Below, piece by piece: positions 1-7,719 of a DNA stretch of 9,621 bases. Under the pieces are notes generated by a model. The model was not told the origin of the DNA and ran no database searches. It saw only the letters and a list, made by a program, of their open reading frames with translations. The stretch is from NCBI GenBank assembly GCA_964598005.1, contig CAZRAL010000075.1:1-9621 (forward strand), written 5' to 3'. Position 1 is the stretch's first letter. Every line of letters starts with the position of its first letter. This stretch comes from CAZRAL01 sp964598005 (GTDB lineage: Bacteria > Pseudomonadota > Gammaproteobacteria > Burkholderiales > Usitatibacteraceae). A program made the position numbers and the translations under genes.

Positions 1-277
1 GGCTTTTCCGGTAAAAATGTTTCTCCTCTGCAGTGCGTAACATCAGTTATTAAAATGACTGGCTATAGATTCTTCATGAGCCGCGTTGATATTGGTGTTG
101 AAGCCAACCAACGCAAAAGGAACGCCGACGCCAAATTGTACCGAGGGAAATCCGTCAAAGTGACTCGAATTTGCACATTTGTGTCGCTTGATTCCACTTT
201 TCAAGCAACACCAGCGCCTGTTTTACTATTGGGCAACAGACTTTGTGTTTCACCACCACTATCAAAAATCCCAACCC
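1..277. other. left-edge region without a recognised gene
   Basis: I recognise no gene here. On the plus strand one frame is open from the first base to a TGA at 286-288 (96 codons, internal ATGs at 55 and 76), so it could be the 3' end of a gene starting outside the window. Its third-position composition is not convincing and its translation matches no family I know. On the minus strand two partly overlapping short frames also read plausibly (one ending near 167, one ending near 55), but neither has a good start. The mixture of short open frames on both strands is what decayed coding sequence or plain intergenic DNA would give. Confidence 0.3.
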
Positions 278-295
278 TTATCGGTTGAGTTTTTT
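264..295. terminator. bidirectional rho-independent terminator
   Basis: A 5-bp perfect stem, CAACC (272-276) and GGTTG (283-287), encloses a 6-base loop. On the plus strand it is followed after AG by six T (290-295). On the minus strand it is followed after GGA by five T (complement of 264-268). It is therefore a candidate terminator in both directions, placed where the leftward metG/GGQ unit would end. The stem is short, so it may be only moderately efficient. Confidence 0.5.
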
Positions 296-388
296 CGCTC
301 GTTCCCCCAGTATTGGCACGTTTTTGCGCCCTTCCGTCTTGAGCACTACTCCACCGTAGGTGTTGCGTGTGACGATACCTTCGCTCAT
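278..388 (-). CDS. candidate 36-residue small basic protein
   Basis: A short frame of 36 codons starts at an ATG whose last two bases are the TG of the TGA stop of the upstream GGQ-protein gene (ATGA overlap), an arrangement typical of translational coupling. The product begins MSEGIVTRN, has a central YGGVVLKTEGRK and ends ERAKKLNR. It has 8 Lys/Arg against 3 Glu, no Cys, no signal peptide and no membrane segment. About 58 percent of third positions are G or C, similar to neighbouring genes. There is no Shine-Dalgarno sequence ahead of the start, so translation would depend on re-initiation after the upstream stop. The TAA stop (278-280) lies in the loop of the terminator hairpin at 272-287. 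I do not recognise the family; it lacks the ArfA motif. It could be a real small gene, possibly ribosome-associated given its basic charge and neighbour, or a chance frame. Confidence 0.4.
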   Translation of the reverse strand: MSEGIVTRNTYGGVVLKTEGRKNVPILGERAKKLNR

Positions 389-759
389 TCGTGAGGCATG
401 GTTTTCTTGCTGCGCATTGTTTTGACCTCCGCGCGAGCCTTTTTTGCCTCGATTCGCTGTTCCTTCGCGACACGCGAAGGTTGGGTCACCATACGCTTTT
501 TGGGAACATGATTGAGTTTTTTCAGCTTTTCAATCAGCCGTTCAAAAGCCACTTCCCTGTTACGAAACTGCGATGGAGAATCCTGTGCAATCACGACCAG
601 CCCGGATGCCAGATGCACCAGGCGGATGGCGGAATTGGTTTTATTGACGTGCTGCCCACCCGGGCCACTAGCGCGATAGGTATCGATGCGAACCTCGTTT
701 TCCAACACGCCCCGATCGACGGAATAGGGGGGTAACGAAAGCGGGTGCAGACGGGTCAT
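385..759 (-). CDS. GGQ-motif peptidyl-tRNA hydrolase / release-factor-like protein (ArfB-like)
   Basis: This 124-residue protein carries the class I release-factor catalytic domain. The segment YRASGPGGQHVNKTNSAIR (residues 28-46) has the GGQ tripeptide at 34-36, the motif that hydrolyses peptidyl-tRNA in the ribosomal peptidyl-transferase centre. It has no codon-recognition domain. From about residue 87 to the end it is a Lys/Arg-rich tail (KKRMVTQPSRVAKEQR, then KKARAEVKTMRSKK), which in E. coli ArfB (YaeJ) enters the empty mRNA channel of stalled ribosomes. Compared with ArfB (about 140 residues) it lacks the extra helical stretch between the GGQ region and the SQ-x-N-R-E segment (here SPSQFRNREVAF, 61-72). 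In this respect it resembles mitochondrial C12orf65/MTRFR-type proteins. The likely role is rescue of stalled ribosomes. It lies 57 bases downstream of metG on the same strand, probably in one transcript. No clear ribosome binding site is visible before the ATG. Confidence 0.85.
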   Translation of the reverse strand: MTRLHPLSLPPYSVDRGVLENEVRIDTYRASGPGGQHVNKTNSAIRLVHLASGLVVIAQDSPSQFRNREVAFERLIEKLKKLNHVPKKRMVTQPSRVAKEQRIEAKKARAEVKTMRSKKTMPHE

Positions 760-816
760 GGAAAAATACTGGGTTCGTCACAGCGCCGCTATACGGAGCG
801 GAGCGAAAAATAGTGA

Positions 817-2988
<2,172 letters not shown>

Positions 2989-3070
2989 TTTGAGCACAGT
3001 GGTTGGCAAGGGTGTTTGCAGCAATCAGTCAGAAAGCCGGGCTGATTTGTAAGTTTGTTTTTCAACGGCG

Positions 3071-3099
3071 ATTGTATCAAGGCCGCCCGCGCTTGAATA
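3071..3099 (-). promoter_or_regulatory. probable metG promoter (extended -10)
   Basis: Read on the minus strand, TGATACAAT (complement of 3071-3079) is an extended -10 element: TG, one base, then TACAAT. Seventeen bases upstream is TATTCA (complement of 3094-3099), a weak -35 with three of six consensus bases. Initiation near 3064 would give a leader of about 75 bases before the ATG at 2988, and would include the alternative ATG at 3024. Identified by eye only. Confidence 0.5.
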
Positions 3100-3119
3100 T
3101 GGAAATAGACATTCTTTCC

Positions 3120-3127
3120 GATAAAAT
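3120..3127 (+). promoter_or_regulatory. possible apbC -10 element
   Basis: GATAAAAT at 3120-3127 is a reasonable -10 hexamer (TAAAAT), 37 bases ahead of the apbC ATG. No matching -35 is found at the usual spacing. A TTGAAT at 3093-3098 is the right kind of hexamer but lies 23 bases upstream of TAAAAT, too far for a standard sigma-70 promoter. It overlaps the -35 of the metG promoter on the other strand. Confidence 0.35.
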
Positions 3128-3164
3128 AGCCTTCCCGAGTCATCTCTCCCCCTGTTCAACCCCC

Positions 3165-4253
3165 ATGAGTATTTCACCGGAATTGGTGCAAAACGCGCTT
3201 CGCGGGCTGATCGATCCTGTCACAGGCGAAAATTTTGTTGACAGCAAGTCGGCGAAAAACATACAGATCGAGGAAGGGCGTATCACGCTGGAAATCGTGC
3301 TCGGCTATCCGGGGAAAAGCGTGGCATCAGCGATTCGCAATCAGGTGGCAGATCGTTTGAAAAAAATCGCCGGTGTGACAAATGTTTTTGTCAATGTATA
3401 TTCAAAAATCGCTTCGCACAGTGCACAACGCGGCGTCAAACTGGTACCTGGCATAAAAAACATCATTGCCGTAGCTTCCGGAAAAGGTGGGGTAGGAAAG
3501 AGCACGACAGCCGTCAACCTGGCACTGGCATTGGCCGCTGAGGGCGCGGCGGTAGGAATGCTGGACGCAGATATTTATGGGCCTTCGCAACCGACCATGC
3601 TTGGCATCAGTGGCCGGCCTCAATCGAAAGACGGCAAAACGATGGAGCCCATGGAGGGGCATGGCATACAGGCCATGAGTGTGGGTTTTTTGATCGATCC
3701 GGAAACGCCGATGGTCTGGCGCGGCCCGATGGTGACGCAGGCCCTGGAGCAGCTTTTGAATGAAACGCGCTGGGGCGAGCTCGATTATCTGGTGGTCGAT
3801 TTGCCGCCCGGCACAGGCGATATTCAACTGACGCTGGCGCAAAAAGTGCCAGTCACCGGCGCGGTGATTGTAACGACGCCTCAGGACATCGCCTTACTGG
3901 ACGCCCGCAAGGGGCTTAAAATGTTCGAAAAGGTGGGGGTACCCATACTGGGAGTAGTCGAAAATATGGCTATCCACACTTGTTCCAATTGCGGCCACAC
4001 CGAACATATCTTTGGCGCGGGTGGAGGCGCGAAAATGGCCAGCGACTATCACATCGAATTGCTTGGCTCGCTGCCCCTCGATATACGCATCCGCGAACAG
4101 GCCGATTCCGGCAAACCCACGCTCGTGGCCGAGCCGGATGGCTCCGTAGCGGCGATATACAAGGAAATCGCCCGTAAATGTGCGGCCCGCATCGCCAAAC
4201 AATCGCTGGACCGCTCGGCGCTGTTTCCCAAAATCGTTATTCAGAATACCTGA
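3165..4253 (+). CDS. apbC: Mrp/ApbC family iron-sulfur cluster carrier ATPase
   Basis: A 362-residue cytoplasmic P-loop ATPase of the Mrp/Nbp35 group, which binds a bridging [4Fe-4S] cluster and passes it to apo-proteins. Residues about 1-80 form the MIP18/DUF59-like N-terminal domain (MSISPELVQNALRGLIDP). The deviant Walker A, GKGGVGKSTT, is at 106-115, followed by DADIYGPSQPTML (134-146), the Walker B-like VVDLPPGTGD (210-219), and the paired cysteines C273 and C276 (CSNC), which hold the cluster at the dimer interface. The ATG at 3165 is chosen because relatives start MSI... just before this domain. The upstream in-frame codons (from 3003) overlap the metG promoter and look non-coding. The sequence before the ATG is pyrimidine-rich with no Shine-Dalgarno. 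The divergent metG/apbC order is also seen in E. coli (metG/mrp). Confidence 0.95.
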   Translation: MSISPELVQNALRGLIDPVTGENFVDSKSAKNIQIEEGRITLEIVLGYPGKSVASAIRNQVADRLKKIAGVTNVFVNVYSKIASHSAQRGVKLVPGIKNIIAVASGKGGVGKSTTAVNLALALAAEGAAVGMLDADIYGPSQPTMLGISGRPQSKDGKTMEPMEGHGIQAMSVGFLIDPETPMVWRGPMVTQALEQLLNETRWGELDYLVVDLPPGTGDIQLTLAQKVPVTGAVIVTTPQDIALLDARKGLKMFEKVGVPILGVVENMAIHTCSNCGHTEHIFGAGGGAKMASDYHIELLGSLPLDIRIREQADSGKPTLVAEPDGSVAAIYKEIARKCAARIAKQSLDRSALFPKIVIQNT

Positions 4254-4349
4254 CGGTGCCGCTAAATGAATTTAAAACGTTACCGCATCCCGATGATCCC
4301 TTTCGCTGCGGAATATAAAATGCCGCTCCCTCTCTTATAAAGGCTAAAA

Positions 4350-4631
4350 GTGGCAGCTTATTTCGTGGGCCAGGTGCGTATTAAAGACCCTGAAAAGTGG
4401 GAAGCCTATCGCAACGGCGTAGGCACGACCATCGCACAGTTTGAAGGCGAGGTCATGTTTCGTGAGGAGCTGGAACAGGAAACAGATGGGCAATCGTGTT
4501 TCGAAATGGTCATCGTGCTGTGCTTTCGCGATGAGGACAAAGCCACGGCATGGCATGAGTCGCCGGATCACCGGAAGCTGATTCCCGAAGGCGATGCAAT
4601 GGGATATTTCAAACGCATCAAATATCGCTGA
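4350..4631 (+). CDS. DUF1330-like small protein
   Basis: A 93-residue protein starting with GTG, six bases after AAAGG (4339-4343). The order of elements fits DUF1330, a dimeric ferredoxin-like alpha/beta barrel family of unknown biochemical role: an initial strand AAYFVGQVRIKDPEKWEAY (2-20), a second strand with FEGEVMFREE (31-40), a central strand FEMVIVLCF (51-59), and the helix with AWHESPDHRKLIPEG (67-81), equivalent to the AW-x-SPEY segment of the family. There is no signal peptide or membrane segment. It lies 96 bases after apbC and 60 bases before dcd on the same strand, so it may be co-transcribed with either. The gap before it contains TATAAAAT (4314-4321), which could be a -10, but no matching -35 is visible. 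Family assignment is from memory of its pattern; the function is unknown. Confidence 0.8.
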   Translation: MAAYFVGQVRIKDPEKWEAYRNGVGTTIAQFEGEVMFREELEQETDGQSCFEMVIVLCFRDEDKATAWHESPDHRKLIPEGDAMGYFKRIKYR

Positions 4632-4677
4632 GCGCGACCGGAACAAAATCGCCATATCAGTCATTCATAGGAAAATT

Positions 4678-4684
4678 AGGGGAG
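4678..4684 (+). promoter_or_regulatory. ribosome binding site fixing the dcd GTG start
   Basis: AGGGGAG ends seven bases before the GTG at 4692. There is no ATG nearby that would preserve the N-terminal MSIKSDKWIRRMA segment, so this site supports the GTG start. Confidence 0.7.
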
Positions 4685-4691
4685 AAGCCTC

Positions 4692-5258
4692 GTGAGCATC
4701 AAGTCCGATAAATGGATTCGCCGGATGGCCGAGCAACACAACATGATCGAGCCCTATGAACCGGGCCAGGTCCGTGAAGCGAATGGACAGCGCATTGTCA
4801 GTTATGGCACTTCAAGCTATGGTTATGATATCCGCTGCTCGGATGAATTCAAGCTGTTCACCAATCTGAATTCCACCATCGTCGACCCAAAAAATTTCGA
4901 TTCCAATTCATTTGTCGACATCAAGGCCGCCTACTGCATCATCCCGCCCAATTCGTTTGCCTTGGCGCGAACGGTCGAGTATTTCCGCATTCCGCGCAAC
5001 GTGCTGACCATTTGCCTGGGCAAATCGACTTACGCGCGCTGCGGGATCATCGTCAATGTCACACCGTTCGAACCGGAGTGGGAGGGGTTTGTCACGCTCG
5101 AGTTTTCCAATACCACGCCGTTGCCTGCGAAAATCTACGCCAACGAAGGGGTGGCGCAGGTATTGTTTTTCGAGAGCGATGAAGTATGCGAAACGTCTTA
5201 CAAGGATCGGGGCGGCAAGTATCAAGGGCAAAAAGGGGTGACGTTGCCCAAGATGTGA
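4692..5258 (+). CDS. dcd: dCTP deaminase
   Basis: A 188-residue enzyme that deaminates dCTP to dUTP and ammonia, feeding dUMP and hence thymidylate synthesis. It belongs to the trimeric dUTPase-like beta-barrel family. Visible signatures are YGTSSYGYDIRCSDEF (38-53), the active-site segment GKSTYARCGIIVNVTPFEP (110-128) and VTLEFSNTTPLP (134-145). By alignment from memory with E. coli Dcd (catalytic S111, R115, E138), the equivalents here are S112, R116 and E137, all present. The C-terminal GGKYQGQKGVTLPKM closes over the nucleotide in relatives. The length is close to the E. coli protein (193), but the N-terminus (MSIKSDKWIRRMAEQHNMI) is the form I associate with betaproteobacteria and many other bacteria rather than the E. 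coli form. Start GTG. Confidence 0.96.
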   Translation: MSIKSDKWIRRMAEQHNMIEPYEPGQVREANGQRIVSYGTSSYGYDIRCSDEFKLFTNLNSTIVDPKNFDSNSFVDIKAAYCIIPPNSFALARTVEYFRIPRNVLTICLGKSTYARCGIIVNVTPFEPEWEGFVTLEFSNTTPLPAKIYANEGVAQVLFFESDEVCETSYKDRGGKYQGQKGVTLPKM

Positions 5259-5260
5259 TG

Positions 5261-5306
5261 GCAGGTTGCGCGACGCAACAGGCGTACAGCCATGCATGCA
5301 ACCTGC
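5261..5306 (+). repeat. inverted repeat with two competing hairpins
   Basis: GCAGGTTGC (5261-5269) and GCAACCTGC (5298-5306) are perfect 9-bp inverted copies with 28 bases between them. Inside, GTTGCG (5265-5270) and CGCAAC (5274-5279) form a separate 6-bp stem with a three-base loop, so the two structures exclude each other. Neither is followed by a T tract, so this is not a standard intrinsic terminator. It starts three bases after the dcd stop and could stabilise the dcd 3' end. Confidence 0.55.
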
Positions 5307-5327
5307 AAAATTACACGGGCAACTGAA

Positions 5328-5356
5328 GCGCCATGGGTGAATCGCTCACGTATAAT
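5328..5356 (+). promoter_or_regulatory. probable promoter of the decarboxylase gene
   Basis: TATAAT at 5351-5356 is a perfect -10 hexamer. Seventeen bases upstream is GCGCCA (5328-5333), a poor -35. The spacer contains the dyad GTGA-N5-TCAC (5337-5349), a possible operator. A start near 5363 would give a leader of about 50 bases. The weak -35 beside a perfect -10 suggests dependence on an activator, which is inference. Confidence 0.5.
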
Positions 5357-5413
5357 CGCCCGCTTCGTTGCCCGCTTTACGTTTTTTGACCTGCCACGCC
5401 CCAGGAGAACTTC

Positions 5414-7657
5414 ATGAAATTTCGTTTCCCCATCGTCATCATCGACGAAGATTTTCGCTCTGAAAATACCTCCGGGTTGGGTATTCGCGCCCTCGCGGAA
5501 GCCATCGAAAAAGAGGGCATGGAAGTGCTGGGGGCCACCAGCTACGGCGATCTTTCGCAATTTGCCCAGCAACAAAGCCGAGCTTCAGCGTTCATCCTGT
5601 CGATCGACGACGAGGAATTCACCCCCGGCCCGGAGCTTGACCCGGCGGTGCTGAACCTGCGCAAATTCATCACGGAAATTCGCTTCAAGAACGCCGAAAT
5701 ACCGATTTATCTTTATGGTGAAACCAAGACCTCGCGGCATATTCCAAACGACATCCTGCGCGAACTGCATGGCTTCATTCACATGTTCGAAGACACGCCG
5801 GATTTTGTGGCACGCCATATCATCCGCGAAGCCAAAAGTTACCTCGATTCGCTGGCCCCGCCGTTTTTTCGCGCCTTGGTCGATTATGCGCAAGATGGCT
5901 CGTACTCGTGGCATTGCCCCGGCCATTCCGGCGGGGTGGCTTTCCTGAAATCGCCCATCGGCCAGATGTTTCACCAGTTTTTCGGTGAAAACATGCTGCG
6001 TGCCGACGTCTGCAATGCGGTGGAAGAGTTGGGACAGTTGCTGGATCACACCGGCCCGGTAGCGGCATCCGAGCGCAATGCCGCGCGCATTTTCAATGCC
6101 GATCATTGCTTTTTTGTCACCAACGGTACCTCGACCTCGAACAAAATGGTCTGGCACGCCAATGTGGCTCCGGGCGACGTGGTGGTGGTAGACCGCAACT
6201 GTCATAAATCCATTTTGCACGCGATCATCATGACGGGCGCACACCCGGTGTTTCTGATGCCGACGCGCAATCACCTCGGCATCATCGGCCCGATTCCGCT
6301 CGATGAATTCAAGCCGGAAAACATCCGTAAAAAAATAGAGGCCAATCCTTTTATTACGAACAAAAAAGCCAAACCCCGCATCCTCACCATCACCCAGTCG
6401 ACCTACGACGGCGTTATCTACAACGTCGAAACCTTGAAAGAAACATTGAACGGCAGCGTCGACACCCTGCATTTCGACGAAGCGTGGCTGCCGCACGCCA
6501 CCTTCCACGATTTTTACAAAAACATGCACGCCATCGGCAAAGACCGGCCGCGCTCCAAAGATGCCATTGTTTACGCCACCCATTCCACACACAAACTGCT
6601 GGCCGGTATTTCACAGGCGTCGCAAATCATCGTGCAGGAATCCGAAACGCGCAAACTGGATCGCCATAGTTTCAACGAAGCGTATTTGATGCATAGCTCG
6701 ACCTCGCCGCAATACGCCATCATTGCCAGTTGCGATGTATCGGCCGCGATGATGGAACCGCCTGGTGGCACGGCACTTGTCGAGGAGTCTATTGCCGAAG
6801 CGCTGGATTTTCGCCGCGCCATGCGCAAGGTCGATGAAGAATTCGGCAAGGATTGGTGGTTCAAAGTGTGGGGGCCGGATAAACTTGCCGCCGAAGGAAT
6901 CGGGGCGCAGGAAAATTGGGTCTTAAAAGCCAATGATAAATGGCACGGGTTCGGCAACCTGGCACCGGGCTTCAATATGCTCGATCCGATCAAGGCCACC
7001 ATCGTTACGCCGGGGCTGGATGTGTCCGGCAAATTCGCCAAAACCGGTATTCCCGCTTCTATTGTCACCAAATTTCTGGCCGAACACGGGGTAATCGTTG
7101 AAAAGACAGGGCTTTATTCGTTCTTCATCATGTTTACCATCGGCATTACCAAAGGCCGCTGGAATACGTTATTGACTGCGTTGCAGCAGTTCAAGGACGA
7201 TTACGACAAAAACCAGCCGATGTGGAAAATCCTGCCCGAATTCGTCGCCACCCAGCCTGACTATGAACGCGTGGGGCTGCGCGATCTCTGTGGGCAGATT
7301 CACGATATGTACAAGGCCAACGATATTGCGCGGCTGACCACCGAAATGTATTTGTCAAGCATGGAGCCGGCGATGCGGCCCGCCGACGCCTTTGCCAAAA
7401 TGGCGCATAGAGAAATTGACCGGGTATTGATCGATGATCTGGAAGGACGTGTTACCAGCGTGCTGCTGACGCCTTATCCGCCGGGCATCCCGCTGCTGAT
7501 TCCCGGTGAATGTTTCAATCGCACCATCGTGCAGTATTTGAAATTCGCTCGCGATTTCAATACCGCTTTCCCCGGATTCGAGACCGATATTCATGGCCTG
7601 GTCGAAGAAGAGCGCAATGGTCAACTGCTTTATTACGTGGATTGCGTAAAGGTCTGA
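5414..7657 (+). CDS. arginine/lysine/ornithine decarboxylase (AdiA-like, fold type I)
   Basis: A 747-residue PLP-dependent basic amino-acid decarboxylase, close to the length of E. coli AdiA (about 755). Residues 1-130 form the receiver-like wing domain (MKFRFPIVIIDEDFRS). The linker is followed by the PLP core with SWHCPGHSGG (165-174), FVTNGTSTSNK (234-244), HFDEAW (353-358; D355 should contact the PLP ring nitrogen) and the Schiff-base segment ATHSTHKLL (388-396) with K394. The C-terminal domain holds TPYPPGIPLLIPGE (686-699) and ends YVDCVKV. The ATHSTHKLL form resembles AdiA more than LdcC/CadA, but the substrate cannot be fixed by eye. Products would be agmatine, cadaverine or putrescine, for polyamine supply or acid resistance. 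AGGAG at 5403-5407 supports the ATG. No neighbouring antiporter gene is in the window, which argues mildly for a biosynthetic role. Confidence 0.93.
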   Translation: MKFRFPIVIIDEDFRSENTSGLGIRALAEAIEKEGMEVLGATSYGDLSQFAQQQSRASAFILSIDDEEFTPGPELDPAVLNLRKFITEIRFKNAEIPIYLYGETKTSRHIPNDILRELHGFIHMFEDTPDFVARHIIREAKSYLDSLAPPFFRALVDYAQDGSYSWHCPGHSGGVAFLKSPIGQMFHQFFGENMLRADVCNAVEELGQLLDHTGPVAASERNAARIFNADHCFFVTNGTSTSNKMVWHANVAPGDVVVVDRNCHKSILHAIIMTGAHPVFLMPTRNHLGIIGPIPLDEFKPENIRKKIEANPFITNKKAKPRILTITQSTYDGVIYNVETLKETLNGSVDTLHFDEAWLPHATFHDFYKNMHAIGKDRPRSKDAIVYATHSTHKLLAGISQASQIIVQESETRKLDRHSFNEAYLMHSSTSPQYAIIASCDVSAAMMEPPGGTALVEESIAEALDFRRAMRKVDEEFGKDWWFKVWGPDKLAAEGIGAQENWVLKANDKWHGFGNLAPGFNMLDPIKATIVTPGLDVSGKFAKTGIPASIVTKFLAEHGVIVEKTGLYSFFIMFTIGITKGRWNTLLTALQQFKDDYDKNQPMWKILPEFVATQPDYERVGLRDLCGQIHDMYKANDIARLTTEMYLSSMEPAMRPADAFAKMAHREIDRVLIDDLEGRVTSVLLTPYPPGIPLLIPGECFNRTIVQYLKFARDFNTAFPGFETDIHGLVEEERNGQLLYYVDCVKV

Positions 7658-7671
7658 AAAAAGGCCTGAAA
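7648..7671 (+). repeat. tandem 12-bp duplication over the decarboxylase stop codon
   Basis: AAAGGTCTGAAA (7648-7659) is followed directly by AAAGGCCTGAAA (7660-7671), with one difference in twelve. The repeat carries the TGA, giving two in-frame stops twelve bases apart (7655-7657 and 7667-7669). Confidence 0.7.
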
Positions 7672-7683
7672 GCGCCATTACAC

Positions 7684-7700
7684 GGGCAAGGTCATTGCCC
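7684..7700 (+). repeat. intergenic hairpin before the racemase-like gene
   Basis: GGGCAA (7684-7689) and TTGCCC (7695-7700) form a perfect 6-bp stem with loop GGTCA. No T tract follows, so it is not an intrinsic terminator. It lies 19 bases ahead of the next start codon and could affect translation or mRNA processing between the two genes. Confidence 0.5.
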
Positions 7701-7719
7701 TCCTGAAGAAAGGCGAAAA

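Noticed and set aside
75..87. Thirteen bases CATGAGCCGCGTT near both window ends (75-87 and 9494-9506)
   Set aside because: A match of this length is expected about once by chance in a window this size, and the similarity does not extend convincingly on either side.
786..801. Small hairpin CCGCT/AGCGG between metG and the GGQ gene, considered as a terminator
   Set aside because: The stem is only 5 bp and in the direction of transcription no T tract follows, so it gives no support for splitting the two genes into separate transcripts.
2989..3024. Alternative metG start at 3024 giving 12 more residues
   Set aside because: The extra residues are not family-like and the ATG at 2988 falls exactly where MetG proteins begin; neither start has a clear Shine-Dalgarno, so this is not excluded absolutely.
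3003..3164. 54 extra in-frame codons upstream of apbC
   Set aside because: They overlap the metG start and the divergent promoter elements and are not part of the Mrp family N-terminus; no ribosome binding site precedes the upstream ATGs.
5585..6592. A 335-codon open frame on the minus strand inside the decarboxylase gene
   Set aside because: It is fully antisense to a well-supported enzyme with all its motifs, has no ribosome binding site or family motif, and reflects the codon bias of the sense strand.
7510..7719. 70 extra in-frame codons upstream of the racemase-like gene
   Set aside because: They overlap the decarboxylase C-terminus in another frame; the ATG at 7720 has a ribosome binding site and matches the family start.
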